The notes beneath the pieces were generated by a model that was not told the origin of the DNA, searched no databases, and saw only the letters and a program-made list of their open reading frames with translations. Positions 17,599-28,497 of a stretch of DNA of 64,000 nt are shown here, piece by piece; the first letter of the stretch is position 1, and each line of letters starts with the position of its first letter. The DNA is from Rhodothalassium salexigens DSM 2132 (GTDB lineage: Bacteria; Pseudomonadota; Alphaproteobacteria; Sphingomonadales; Rhodothalassiaceae). A program made the position numbers and the translations under genes. The stretch covers positions 186,001 to 250,000 of the forward strand of contig NZ_SLXO01000002.1 in the NCBI RefSeq assembly GCF_004341375.1, given 5' to 3'.

Positions 17599-19446
17599 AT
17601 GTGCGGCATTGTTGCGATTTCCGCCAAGCGCGACATTGGAAACGACATTCTCGACGGGCTCGCGCGGCTCGAATACCGCGGCTATGACTCGTTCGGCTTC
17701 GCCTGCATGGCCAATGGCGAGCTGTCGCTGGTGCGCGATGTGGGCGTGTTGTCGGAAAAGCGCGCACGCCTGCGCGACGGCGGCATGCCCGAGGCCCACG
17801 CCGCCATCGGCCACACCCGCTGGGCCACCCACGGCCGGGTGACGGTGGCCAACACCCACCCCCACACCTCGTTCGACCAGCGCTTCGTGCTCGCCCACAA
17901 TGGCGTGATCGAAAACCATCACGAGATCCGCGAGCGCCTGGCCGCGCGCCAGATCCAGTGCACGTCCGAAACCGATACCGAGGTGGTCGCCCATTTGCTG
18001 GCCCTGCACTATCGCGAAACCGGCGACCTGATGGCGACGATCGCCGCGGTGCGCGCCGAGGTGCGCGGCGAATACGCCTTCGCCATCGCGCTGCGCGACG
18101 AGCCCGGGCTGCTGATCGGCGTCAAGAACCAAAGCCCGCTGGCCGCCGGCACGCTGGCCAATGGCGCGGGGCCGGACGGCGGTTTCTTGTGTTCCGACCC
18201 GATCGCGCTCGCCGGCCATGAGGGGCAGATCGCCTATCTCGAAGACGGCGACGTGGCGTTCGTGCGCCCCGACGGCGTGGAAATCCTCCACGGCGACACC
18301 GCGCTCGCCCCGGTGGAGCGCGCCATGACCGCGCTCGACATCGACAATGGCGCCGACGATCTGGGCGATTTCCCGCATTATATGCTGAAGGAAATCCACG
18401 AAACGCCGCAGTCGGTGCAGCGCATGGCCGAACTGCCCGCGGCCGGCCTGCAAGGCGCGGTCGACCATCTGGCCACCCACGAGGTGGCGCTGGTCGGCTC
18501 GGGCAGCGCCTTTTATGCCTGCCTGCTGGGCCAATATTTCTTCGCCCAACTGGCCGGTCGCTATGCCCGCTGCCACCCGGCCGACGAGTTTCTCGACGTC
18601 AACGCGTTCTCAGGCCCCGGTCAGGCGCTGGTGGCGGTGTCGCAGTCGGGCGAGACCTTCGACACCCTGCGGGTCATGCGCGCCGCCCAGGCCGCCGGCG
18701 TGGCCAGCGTGGCGATCAACAATGTGGCCGCGTCCACGTCGCAGCGCATGGCCGAGTTTCCGATTTTGCAGAATTCGGGGCGCGAGATCTGCGTGCTGTC
18801 GACCAAGTCGATCCTGGCGCAGGTGGCGGTGCTGTATCGCCTGGCGCTGGGCACGGCCGAAGCGGCCGGGCGCATCGACGCCGCCGAGCACCACCGGCTG
18901 CTCGCCGACCTGGCCGCCCTGCCCCGGGTACTGGGCGAACTGATCGCCGACAAGCGCGCCGAGATCGACGACGCCGCCGAGCGGTACCGCTGGATCGACA
19001 ATTGGTTCTTCCTCGGCCGCAGCCTGCACTATCCGGTGGCGCTTGAATCGGCGCTCAAGTTCAAGGAAGTGTCCTATCTGCACGCCGAGGGCATGCCTGC
19101 GGGTTTCCTCAAGCACGGCACCATTTCGCTGATCGACGAGAAGTTCTTCACCGTGGCGTTCATCCCCAACCGCGCCCACGACCCGGACTCGTTCGGCCTG
19201 GTGGTGTCGAGCGTGCACGAGATCGCCGCGCGCGGCGGCAATGTGATCGGCTTCGGCCATGACGCCGCCGACGCCTTCGAAGACGGCCTGTTCGAGCGCT
19301 ATATCCAACTGCCGAGCCTGTCCAAATGGCTCGACCCGCTGATCCAACTGACCGCCGGGCAGCTGTTTTCCTATGGCTGCGCGGTCAAGCTGGGCCGCAA
19401 TATCGACAAGCCGCGCGCCCTCGCCAAGGCGGTCACGGTGCGCTGA
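17599..19446 (+). CDS. glmS: Glutamine-fructose-6-phosphate aminotransferase, divergent form
   Basis: The 615-residue protein has the full GlmS layout. The N-terminal glutaminase starts with the catalytic Cys in MCGIVAIS, followed by HTRWATHG and AHNGVIENH. Two SIS domains follow, with SQSGETFDT. The isomerase residues ALKFKEVSY and LKHG are kept, and it ends in the typical KPRALAKAVTV. It makes glucosamine-6-phosphate for cell-wall precursors. Deviations are a GSGSAFYAC loop where CGTSY is usual, GYDSFGF for GYDSAGL, and AGFLKHG for AGELKHG. glmU is not beside it. The start at 17599 is fixed by the mature Cys1 and a GGAG. It converges on thiD with a 14-base gap. Confidence 0.92.
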   Translation: MCGIVAISAKRDIGNDILDGLARLEYRGYDSFGFACMANGELSLVRDVGVLSEKRARLRDGGMPEAHAAIGHTRWATHGRVTVANTHPHTSFDQRFVLAHNGVIENHHEIRERLAARQIQCTSETDTEVVAHLLALHYRETGDLMATIAAVRAEVRGEYAFAIALRDEPGLLIGVKNQSPLAAGTLANGAGPDGGFLCSDPIALAGHEGQIAYLEDGDVAFVRPDGVEILHGDTALAPVERAMTALDIDNGADDLGDFPHYMLKEIHETPQSVQRMAELPAAGLQGAVDHLATHEVALVGSGSAFYACLLGQYFFAQLAGRYARCHPADEFLDVNAFSGPGQALVAVSQSGETFDTLRVMRAAQAAGVASVAINNVAASTSQRMAEFPILQNSGREICVLSTKSILAQVAVLYRLALGTAEAAGRIDAAEHHRLLADLAALPRVLGELIADKRAEIDDAAERYRWIDNWFFLGRSLHYPVALESALKFKEVSYLHAEGMPAGFLKHGTISLIDEKFFTVAFIPNRAHDPDSFGLVVSSVHEIAARGGNVIGFGHDAADAFEDGLFERYIQLPSLSKWLDPLIQLTAGQLFSYGCAVKLGRNIDKPRALAKAVTVR

Positions 19447-19460
19447 GCGCCCACCGCCGC

Positions 19461-20339
19461 CTAGCCCTCGGCGATCATCCAGCCATGGTCGAGCGGCCCG
19501 TGGCCGCCGCCGAAACCGGGCGCCCGGGCGATCGCCCCGCGCAGATAGGCGCGCGCCCGGATCACGGCTGCGCGCATATCGAGCCCGCGCCCCAAGCCCT
19601 CGGCGATGGCGCTGGCCAGCGTGCAGCCGGTGCCATGGGTGTGGCGGGTGTCGATGAGCGGGGCGGCAAAGGTCTCGGTGCCGCCCTCGACCGCCAGACA
19701 ATCGACGATGCTGCCGCCCTCGCCCCGGCCGCCCTTGACCAGCACGGCGTCGGGGCCGAGCGCGCGCAACTCGGCGGCCACCCGCGGCATGGTCTCAGGC
19801 CCCGCCTCGCTCAGATCGCGGCCCAGCAACACCCCGGCCTCGGCCAGATTGGGGGTCAGCAGCGTCGCCCGGGGCAGCAACTCGGCCTTGAGCGCCGCCA
19901 ACGCGGTATCGTCGGTCAACCGGTCGCCCGAGGTGGCGACCATCACCGGGTCGACCACCAGGGTCGCCGTCGGTGCGTACTCGGCCACCATCTCGGCCAC
20001 GGTCGAGATCACGCCGGCGCTGTGCAGCATGCCGGTCTTGATGGCGTCGGCGCCGATGTCGGCCAGCACCGCGCTCATCTGCTGGCGGATGGTGTCGAGC
20101 GGCACCGGGTGAAACCCGAAGACCTGTTTGGTGTCCTGCACGGTAACCGCGGTGATCGCGGTCATGGCAAAGCCGCCGAGCGCGGTCACCGCCTTGATGT
20201 CGGCCTGAATACCGGCCCCGCCGCCGGGGTCGGAGCCGGCGGCGATCAGCACCCGCGCCGGCGCGGTGCCCGGGGCGCGGTGCACCGGGGCGGGCCTGGC
20301 GCCCAGGTCGATAGCGGTATCGGGATCGGTGTCGGTCAT
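19461..20339 (-). CDS. thiD: Hydroxymethylpyrimidine/phosphomethylpyrimidine kinase
   Basis: The 292-residue ribokinase-fold enzyme phosphorylates HMP and HMP-phosphate for thiamine synthesis. It shows the family substrate loop AAGSDPGGGAGIQADIK, VVDPVMVATSG, LLTPNLAEA and the anion-hole motif HTHGTGCTLASAIA with the catalytic Asp position replaced in the usual HGTGC frame. About 25 Pro/Ala-rich residues precede the domain. It lies 43 bases after glmM on the same strand and is the last gene of the ruvB-to-thiD run. No thiamine riboswitch is visible upstream, which fits expression from the upstream genes. Confidence 0.94.
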   Translation of the reverse strand: MTDTDPDTAIDLGARPAPVHRAPGTAPARVLIAAGSDPGGGAGIQADIKAVTALGGFAMTAITAVTVQDTKQVFGFHPVPLDTIRQQMSAVLADIGADAIKTGMLHSAGVISTVAEMVAEYAPTATLVVDPVMVATSGDRLTDDTALAALKAELLPRATLLTPNLAEAGVLLGRDLSEAGPETMPRVAAELRALGPDAVLVKGGRGEGGSIVDCLAVEGGTETFAAPLIDTRHTHGTGCTLASAIAEGLGRGLDMRAAVIRARAYLRGAIARAPGFGGGHGPLDHGWMIAEG

Positions 20340-20382
20340 GGCTGGACGTGTTCCGCCTGAAGAAAGGCCGCCGGCGGCCGGG

Positions 20383-21726
20383 TCACGCCGCGGTCTCGAC
20401 GCGCGTACAGATATCGTCGACCACGGCGGCCACCAGGGCTTCGTCGTCGCCTTCGGCCATGACCCGCACCTTGGGCTCGGTGCCCGACTTGCGGATCACC
20501 AGCCGGCCATTGCCCCGCAAGCGATCCTCGCCGGCGCTGATCGCGGTGCGCACGGTGTCGCAGGCCAGCGGGTCGGCGGCCTGATAGCAGACGCTGCGCA
20601 GCACCTGGGGCACGGGGTCGAACAGATGGGTCACCTCGGAGGCCGGCCGGCCCGACCGTGCGATCACGGTCAACACCTGCAACGCCGCCAGAAGCCCGTC
20701 GCCGGTGGTGGTGAAGTCGTTGAGGATGATGTGGCCCGACTGCTCGCCGCCCAGATTGATGCCCTGGCGGCGCATCGCCTCGACCACATAGCGGTCGCCC
20801 ACCTTGGTGCGTTCGAGGCGCAGACCGCGCGCGCTCACGAACCGCTCCAGACCCAGGTTCGACATCACCGTCGCCACCAGGCCGCCGCCCTTGAGACAGC
20901 CGCGTGCGTGCCAGTCGTCGAGGATCAGCGCCATCAGTTGGTCGCCGTCGATGGTGCGGCCGGTCTGGTCGACCAGGATCACCCGGTCGGCGTCGCCGTC
21001 CAGTGCCACGCCGAGGTCAGCGCCCTGCCCGACCACCGCGTCACGCAGGGCGGCGGTGTCGGTGGAGCCGCAGCGCTCGTTGATGTTGACGCCATTGGGG
21101 GTGACGCCGAGTTTGGTGACCTCGGCGCCCAGTTCCCACAACACCGCCGGCGCGACCCGATAGGCGGCACCATTGGCGCAGTCGAGCACCACCTTGAGCC
21201 CCTCGAAGGTCAGGCCCTGGGGCACGGTGCGCTTGGCGAACTCGATATAGCGGCCGCGCGCGTCGTCGAGATGGGCGGCGTGGCCGAGCCGGTCGGGGGC
21301 GGCCAGGCCGTCCTGCCAACCATTGGCCATGTGCGCCTCGATCTCGGCCTCGCGCGCGTCAGAGAGCTTGTAGCCGTCGGGGCCGAACAGCTTGATGCCG
21401 TTATCGTGGTGGGGGTTGTGGGACGCCGAAATCATCACGCCCAGATCGGCGCGCAGCGAATGGGTGAGCATGGCCACCCCCGGGGTCGGGATCGGCCCGC
21501 ACTGGGTCACATCCATGCCGGCGGCGACGAAGCCTGCGGTCAGCGCAGACTCAAGCATATAGCCCGAACGGCGCGTGTCCTTGCCGATCACCACCCGGCC
21601 GCCCTGGGCCTGTCGGCGGAACAGCCGCCCCGCCGACAGACCTAAGCGCAAGGCCATGTCGGGCGTCATCGGCGGCTGGTTCACATAGCCGCGAATCCCG
21701 TCGGTGCCGAAAAGCGTCCGCGTCAT
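20383..21726 (-). CDS. glmM: Phosphoglucosamine mutase
   Basis: The 447-residue enzyme interconverts glucosamine-6-phosphate and glucosamine-1-phosphate, the step after GlmS. It begins with FGTDGIRG and has the phosphoserine loop [14 protein letters not shown], a metal-binding GDADR and the sugar-binding [19 protein letters not shown] at the C-terminus binds phosphate. Length and motif order are standard. It lies about 100 bases downstream of folP, as in many alphaproteobacteria. Confidence 0.97.
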   Translation of the reverse strand: MTRTLFGTDGIRGYVNQPPMTPDMALRLGLSAGRLFRRQAQGGRVVIGKDTRRSGYMLESALTAGFVAAGMDVTQCGPIPTPGVAMLTHSLRADLGVMISASHNPHHDNGIKLFGPDGYKLSDAREAEIEAHMANGWQDGLAAPDRLGHAAHLDDARGRYIEFAKRTVPQGLTFEGLKVVLDCANGAAYRVAPAVLWELGAEVTKLGVTPNGVNINERCGSTDTAALRDAVVGQGADLGVALDGDADRVILVDQTGRTIDGDQLMALILDDWHARGCLKGGGLVATVMSNLGLERFVSARGLRLERTKVGDRYVVEAMRRQGINLGGEQSGHIILNDFTTTGDGLLAALQVLTVIARSGRPASEVTHLFDPVPQVLRSVCYQAADPLACDTVRTAISAGEDRLRGNGRLVIRKSGTEPKVRVMAEGDDEALVAAVVDDICTRVETAA

Positions 21727-21828
21727 CTCAGATCGTCCCCCCTGGTGTGCCGCCCCGGCCGTGGCCTGGCCCGTCGAGCGATGGTTCTTGGTTGGCCCGG
21801 CGGCCGCAAATTTGGGCTGACGGCGGCC

Positions 21829-22950
21829 TCACCCGGCGGCCGCCACGCCGCCCGTCGCGCCATACACGGCGCGTGCCACCGCCAGGGCCTGGGCGGTCTC
21901 GGCCACATCGTGGACGCGAAACAACTGCACCGCCCGCTCGGCGCCGGCCAGCACCGCCGCCAGCGAGCCCCCCAGCCGGCGGTCGGCCGGCTCGTCGCGG
22001 CTGAGCGCGCCAATGAACCGCTTGCGCGATGCCCCCAGCAACAGCGCCGGGCCAAGCCCATGGTATAGGGCTAAGCCATGGATTAGGTCCAAATTATGAC
22101 CAACGGTTTTGCCGAACCCGATACCGGGGTCAAGCATCACATGGTCCGCCCTGACCCCGGCCGCCAAGAGCGCGTCGAGACGCTCGGCCAGCCAGTCGAA
22201 GACGTCGAACCGCACATGGTCATAGCGCGGGTCGTCCTGCATGGTCGCCGGCGTGCCCCGGTGGTGCATGACGCACACCGGCACGTCGAGCCCGGCGGCG
22301 GTGGCCAGGGCGTCCGGGTCATGGGTCAGGCCGCTGACATCGTTGATCATGGCGGCACCGGCGGCGACCGCCTCGGCCATCACCGCCGCGCGCCTCGTGT
22401 CGACCGAGATCGCCGCGCCGTCGGCCGCCAGGCGCTCGACCACCGGCAGCACGCGCCGGCGTTCCTCGTCGAGCGGCACGGCGTCGGCGCCGGGACGGGT
22501 GGACTCGCCGCCAATGTCCAGAATGTCGGCGCCCGCGTCCCGCAACGCCCGACCGTGGGCCACGGCGGCCTCGACGCTTTGGTGCCGGCCGCCGTCGGAA
22601 AAGCTGTCCGGCGTCACATTGACGATGCCCATGACCCGCGGCCGGTCGAGCGACAGCGCCGCCGACCCCAGCGACAGCGCCGGGCGCGGTGCCTGAAGCG
22701 TCGCCAACCGGGCGCGCGCCGCCGCTGCCACCGGTTCGGGCAAGGAGGCCAGCGCATCGGCCTCGAACGCCGCCACCGGGCCGTGCCAGCGCGCGACAAT
22801 GCACCCCGCCGGGTCCCGCACCGCAAGGTCGAGAAGAGAGAAAAAAACAGCACCCCCGGCCAGGGGCAGACGGCCCGGGCCGGGGGTGGGGTCGAGGCCG
22901 GCGGGGCGCAGATAGACCCGCGCCGCCGCCGCAACCGACGTGTCGGCCAT
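21829..22950 (-). CDS. folP: Dihydropteroate synthase with an N-terminal extension
   Basis: The 373-residue protein condenses p-aminobenzoate with dihydropterin pyrophosphate. The TIM-barrel domain starts near residue 104: VMGIVNVTPDSFSDGG, then DIGGESTRPGA, ISVDTRR, INDVSGL, LDPGIGFGKT and LLGASRKRFIG. All pterin and pABA residues appear intact. About 100 residues precede the barrel. They are not part of the minimal enzyme, though such extensions occur in alphaproteobacterial FolP. The gene starts 15 bases after the ftsH stop and is probably co-transcribed with it. Confidence 0.94.
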   Translation of the reverse strand: MADTSVAAAARVYLRPAGLDPTPGPGRLPLAGGAVFFSLLDLAVRDPAGCIVARWHGPVAAFEADALASLPEPVAAAARARLATLQAPRPALSLGSAALSLDRPRVMGIVNVTPDSFSDGGRHQSVEAAVAHGRALRDAGADILDIGGESTRPGADAVPLDEERRRVLPVVERLAADGAAISVDTRRAAVMAEAVAAGAAMINDVSGLTHDPDALATAAGLDVPVCVMHHRGTPATMQDDPRYDHVRFDVFDWLAERLDALLAAGVRADHVMLDPGIGFGKTVGHNLDLIHGLALYHGLGPALLLGASRKRFIGALSRDEPADRRLGGSLAAVLAGAERAVQLFRVHDVAETAQALAVARAVYGATGGVAAAG

Positions 22951-22965
22951 GATCGCGCCTGGAGC

Positions 22966-24900
<1,935 letters not shown>

Positions 24901-24996
24901 CTTTCCGTCCTTCCGGCCGTTTTAAGACCCGCCCGGGTGAGCGCCTCACCGGCTGTCATGAGGATGTCACGGCAGCGCCGTCTTGTCATCCTCCAA

Positions 24997-25025
24997 CAGA
25001 TAGGCTGCCCGCGCGTTAACACAAG
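24997..25025 (-). promoter_or_regulatory. RpoH (sigma-32) type promoter for ftsH
   Basis: On the minus strand CTTG is followed by 17 bases and then CCTATCTG. This fits the alphaproteobacterial heat-shock consensus CTTG-N17/18-CYTATNT at all defined positions through the T, and misses only the distal G. It lies about 95 bases before the ftsH start, and ftsH is a classical RpoH target. Confidence 0.6.
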
Positions 25026-25094
25026 GTGAGCCACCGCCCGTGGAGCGCCTCGCCATGATCCGTCGAAGCCGTTGACAACTCGTGAAAAACCGGT

Positions 25095-26396
25095 TCAAGG
25101 CCGCGACCGGACCGCGCGAAGACCAACCCCGGCTGGCGCGATGTCTAGATGAGGTACGGCCCAGGGTGCGCCGGCGGACCAAAGCGCCGGCAGGCCGGGC
25201 GCAACCGTCGCAGCGAGGCGCTCGGTTTCGGCGGTCAGGGCGGGGCTTTGGCCTGACGCCCAGCGCTCGAACGCCGGTCGGCCGAGCGCGCGCAGGCACA
25301 GATCGCCGGGCACCGCGGCCGGCAGGGTGAGCACGAACCGACCGTCCCACACCGTCTCACCCGGTGCCGTGGGCGTCATCGGCTCTGCGACTGCGTCCGA
25401 TTCGCGCATGATGGTACAACGGCCGTCGCGGTCCGGTCGCAGGGTGCAGCCGGCGAGCGTGGCACCGCGGAATCCCGGCTCGGCCAGTGCTGCGGCCAGA
25501 CGCAGCAGCTTGTCTTCGCGGGGGCGATAGGCAGCGCCGCCAGCAAAGCCGAGCAGCCGCACCAGCGCCCGCAGGCGGATGTCCTCGGGCGCCGTCTGCC
25601 AACGGGCGCGGTCCAAGGTCACCAACCCCGCCGGACCGCCGGGCAGCATCGCCACGCAGGCCGCGGTGTCCAACAGGGCATCGGTGGCCGCTTCGAGCGC
25701 CGCCGAGGCCCGACGCAGACGATGGGCGGTCTGGGCCAGCCGCGCGGTCGACAGCCCCGGCAGCGGCGGATCGGCCAGCAACCGGCGTGCCTTGACCCGA
25801 TCGAAGCGCGGGTCGTCATTGCTCGGGTCGGCGATCCACGGCTGGCCGGCGGCGACCAGCGTGGCTTGAAGCCGCACCTTGGGCACGTCGAGCAAGGGAC
25901 GTACGCGCCGCAGGTCGTGGGGCGGGGTCACCGCCGGGGCGGTCGGCGCCATGGCCGCCAGCCCGTCGACGCCGCTGCCACGCGCCAGGTTCAGCAGCAG
26001 CGTCTCGGCCTGGTCGCCCTGATGATGGGCGAGCACCAGGGTCGCCACGCCATGGGCCCGGCACCAGTCTTCCAGCAGGCGATAGCGATCGGCCCGGGCG
26101 CGGGCTTGCAGATTGGCGACGGGCCGGTCGCCCTGGCGCACCAGCAGCTGCGCCGACAGCCCCATGGCATCGAGCCAGCCTCGGACCCGCGCCGCCTCGT
26201 CCGCCGCGTCCGGCCGCAGCCGGTGATCCACATGCAGCGCCACGGCGCGCAGACCGGCACGCGCAGCCAGCCAGGCGAGCGCCAGGCTGTCCGCCCCGCC
26301 CGAGACCGCCAGCGCCACCGGCGCCTCGGCGGGCACGCCGAGCGCCGCGAGCCGCCGGGTCAGGTCGTGGGCGCTCAGCGGGCGCGGCGCCGGCAC
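25095..26396 (-). CDS. tilS: tRNA(Ile)-lysidine synthetase
   Basis: The 433-residue enzyme modifies C34 of the tRNA-Ile CAU anticodon to lysidine so it reads AUA. The PP-loop ATP pyrophosphatase signature SGGADSLAL is at about 31-39, followed by VDHRLRPDAADEA and LAHHQGDQAETLLLNLARGSG, which are TilS-specific. The start is GTG, seven bases after the cpoB stop. The C-terminal quarter is less conserved. Its position between cpoB and ftsH is the usual alphaproteobacterial order. Confidence 0.94.
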   Translation of the reverse strand: MPAPRPLSAHDLTRRLAALGVPAEAPVALAVSGGADSLALAWLAARAGLRAVALHVDHRLRPDAADEAARVRGWLDAMGLSAQLLVRQGDRPVANLQARARADRYRLLEDWCRAHGVATLVLAHHQGDQAETLLLNLARGSGVDGLAAMAPTAPAVTPPHDLRRVRPLLDVPKVRLQATLVAAGQPWIADPSNDDPRFDRVKARRLLADPPLPGLSTARLAQTAHRLRRASAALEAATDALLDTAACVAMLPGGPAGLVTLDRARWQTAPEDIRLRALVRLLGFAGGAAYRPREDKLLRLAAALAEPGFRGATLAGCTLRPDRDGRCTIMRESDAVAEPMTPTAPGETVWDGRFVLTLPAAVPGDLCLRALGRPAFERWASGQSPALTAETERLAATVAPGLPALWSAGAPWAVPHLDIAPAGVGLRAVRSRP

Positions 26397-26403
26397 CGCC
26401 GCC

Positions 26404-27354
26404 TCAGCAGCCGAGCCGGGCGCGCTCCTGGGCCGCGCGCCGGGTGATCCGCGCCGGCGCGTCGGGATAGGCGCGGTCGAGTTCGTTCAAGGTATCGCAG
26501 GCGCGGTCGGTATTGCCCAGATTGGCCAGCGACAGACCCAGCTTGAGCAAGCTGTCGGGCCCCTTGGCACCGCGTTGATAATCCTGGAAGCCCTTCAAGA
26601 AGGCCTGCGCCGCCTGGGGGTATTGCTGACGCGCATAGTGGGTCTCGCCAAGCCAGTACTGGGCGTTGCCGGCCAGGTCGCTCGACCCGTGGCGCTCGAC
26701 AAAGGCGCGGAACGCCCGTTCGGCCGCACCGTAATTGCCACGCCGCAACAACCCATAGGCATAGTCGTATTGGGTCTGCGCGTTGCCCTCGGGCAACGGT
26801 CCGTCGTCAGCGCCCATAGCCTCACCGGCCGACGCATCGCCTGCCGGCGGCGGCGCCAACGCCTCGCCGCCCGGGCTGCCCGTCGGGCCGCCGTCGCGCG
26901 CCGCATCGCCCGCCGCGTCGTCCGCCCCAGCCCCCGGCGCGCGCCCGGTGCTACCGCCTTCCAACTGGCTCAGGCGAAACTCCACATCCTCGCGAAAACT
27001 CTGGCTGCGTTGCCGGTGGCGGCGCATTTCGAACTGCACCTCCTCCACCTGGCCGCGCAGGTCGGCAAGCGCGGATTCGAGTTCCTGAAGCCGCAGCGTC
27101 ATCTGGGCCATCAGATTGTCACCCCCCGGCGCCGCATCGGCAGCGCCCACCGCCTCGGTGGCGCCGCCGCCGCGCAGCGCCGACGTCCCCGGGCGCGTGA
27201 CCAGAAGGCGCAACTGCTCAACCTGTTTTTCCAGTTCGACGATCCGCCGGTCGACGCTGCTGAATGTCTGCGCGCCCACCGACGGCGTCAGCGTGGCCAC
27301 CGAGATCGCCGCCACCGCCACCAGCCCCAGCACGGGTCCTGCCACCTGTTTCAT
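26404..27354 (-). CDS. cpoB: Cell division coordinator CpoB (YbgF)
   Basis: The 316-residue periplasmic protein has a signal peptide (residues 1-27). Next comes a coiled-coil trimerisation segment, DRRIVELEKQVEQLRLL, with a second helical stretch at LQELESALADLRGQVEEV. After a Gly/Pro/Ala-rich linker, a C-terminal TPR domain begins near YDYAYGLLRRGNYGAAERAF. CpoB couples Tol-Pal constriction to peptidoglycan synthesis by PBP1B. The ATG at 27354 has AGGGGA upstream; the open frame extends another 66 codons without signal-peptide character. It follows pal, separated by a structured 354-base gap. Confidence 0.93.
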   Translation of the reverse strand: MKQVAGPVLGLVAVAAISVATLTPSVGAQTFSSVDRRIVELEKQVEQLRLLVTRPGTSALRGGGATEAVGAADAAPGGDNLMAQMTLRLQELESALADLRGQVEEVQFEMRRHRQRSQSFREDVEFRLSQLEGGSTGRAPGAGADDAAGDAARDGGPTGSPGGEALAPPPAGDASAGEAMGADDGPLPEGNAQTQYDYAYGLLRRGNYGAAERAFRAFVERHGSSDLAGNAQYWLGETHYARQQYPQAAQAFLKGFQDYQRGAKGPDSLLKLGLSLANLGNTDRACDTLNELDRAYPDAPARITRRAAQERARLGC

Positions 27355-27708
27355 CGCTGTCTGATCCCCTGTGTTCGTCCGTCGATGCGCTCCCTTGCCG
27401 ACGCCGGTCGGCGTCTGGACGCGGCGGGACAAGCGGCGCCCGCCCCGCTTGCCCTGCCGGAAACGAAACGGCCCCGCTGCCCCTCGCCTATCCGTCGATG
27501 CCGGATCGGGCGAAATCAGGGCAACAGGGCCAATGTTTCGACGCCGGGTCAAGCCCGCTCAACCGTCAGACCGCTGCCGCGCCGCGACAGATCCGGCAAT
27601 GCGGCTCCCGCCGAGCGACCGACGCAAGGGCGGCTGGCGCCCGGGCCGCCGGCTTCCCCTCACCGTCGACCGGAGCCAGGGGCCCAACGCCCCGGTGGGC
27701 GGTCGATG
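27355..27708. other. Structured gap between pal and cpoB
   Basis: No gene is supported in these 354 bases. The only clear element is the long inverted structure at 27470-27531, described separately. The rest is GC-rich sequence without a recognisable promoter, but a cpoB promoter should lie between that hairpin and 27354 if it really terminates transcription. Confidence 0.5.
27460..27531 (-). terminator. Long compound hairpin after pal, terminator or attenuator
   Basis: On the minus-strand RNA, GGCCCUGUUGCCC (27519-27531) pairs with GGGCAGCGGGGCC (27470-27482), a 13-base stem with two G-U pairs. The G-U pairs become A-C mismatches on the other strand, so the fold favours minus-strand RNA. 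Inside it, CGCC/GAUCCG pairs with CGGAU/GGCG. The stem is followed by GTTTCGTTTCC. It lies between pal and cpoB. Confidence 0.55.
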
Positions 27709-28281
27709 CTAGTTGTTGAACACCACGCGGGCGCGGCGGTTCAACTGGTGGGCGCGTTGGCTGGTGCCCGACGCCACCAGCCGCTCCTTGCCGTAGCTGA
27801 TGGTGTCGATCCGGTCCGACGAGACGCCCTGGGCGACCAAATAGTCTTCGACCGACTGAGCCCGGCGTTCGCCCAGCGCCAGGTTGTATTCGCGGGTGCC
27901 GCGACGGTCGGCATGGCCTTCGATGGTGAAGGTCACGTCGTCATGGTGCTTCAGCCACTCGGCCATCTCGTCGAGGATCGGCCGGGCGTCGACGCGGATG
28001 TTGGACTCGTCGAAGTCGAAATAGACCCGGTCGGCGCCGACGAAGTCCTTGAAGCTGGAATAGCTGGCGGCACCGTAGCGGTCGTCCGCGCCGTCGAGGC
28101 GGGTGCCGTCCACGCCGCCCCGCCCGACCGCGCCGGGGCCATCGGCCGCGTCGGTCATCTCGGGCGCGGGCGCGGTGACGTCCGGGCCCTCCTCTTGGGC
28201 GGCGTCGCGCGCACACGCGCTCACCAACACGATGGCGAACAGGGTCAGGCCGTGCCGAAGGCCCTTGGTCGATACGGGCAT
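27709..28281 (-). CDS. pal: Peptidoglycan-associated lipoprotein Pal
   Basis: The 190-residue outer-membrane lipoprotein has a lipobox VSAC near residue 22 and an Asp/Gly-rich linker. Its OmpA-like peptidoglycan-binding domain contains YFDFDESNIRVDARPIL, the signature IEGHADRRGTREYNLALG and NRRARV at the end. It anchors the outer membrane to peptidoglycan and is pulled to the septum by Tol. The start at 28281 has a perfect GGAGGA eight bases upstream; codons further upstream are in frame but not conserved. Confidence 0.97.
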   Translation of the reverse strand: MPVSTKGLRHGLTLFAIVLVSACARDAAQEEGPDVTAPAPEMTDAADGPGAVGRGGVDGTRLDGADDRYGAASYSSFKDFVGADRVYFDFDESNIRVDARPILDEMAEWLKHHDDVTFTIEGHADRRGTREYNLALGERRAQSVEDYLVAQGVSSDRIDTISYGKERLVASGTSQRAHQLNRRARVVFNN

Positions 28282-28497
28282 AGGATGGCTCCTCCGAAAA
28301 CCGACAAGATGGTTATCACGTCCGCACCCGACGCTCGGTGCCGAGCTGGGCCGCAGACATGGCTTTTTAAGACCGTTTATCAGATCGTTAAACGGGCGCA
28401 CTGATGCGGTCAAACGATAAATTCAGAACCTCAGGGGTGCAAGAGGCCCGACCGGTTTTCCGGCAGTCAAACGGGCACGAATTGACTAAAACCCACG

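Noticed and set aside
28389-28420. Promoter for pal, TTGACC-N17-TAACGA
   Set aside because: The -10 part agrees with the consensus at only two positions, so I could not support it.
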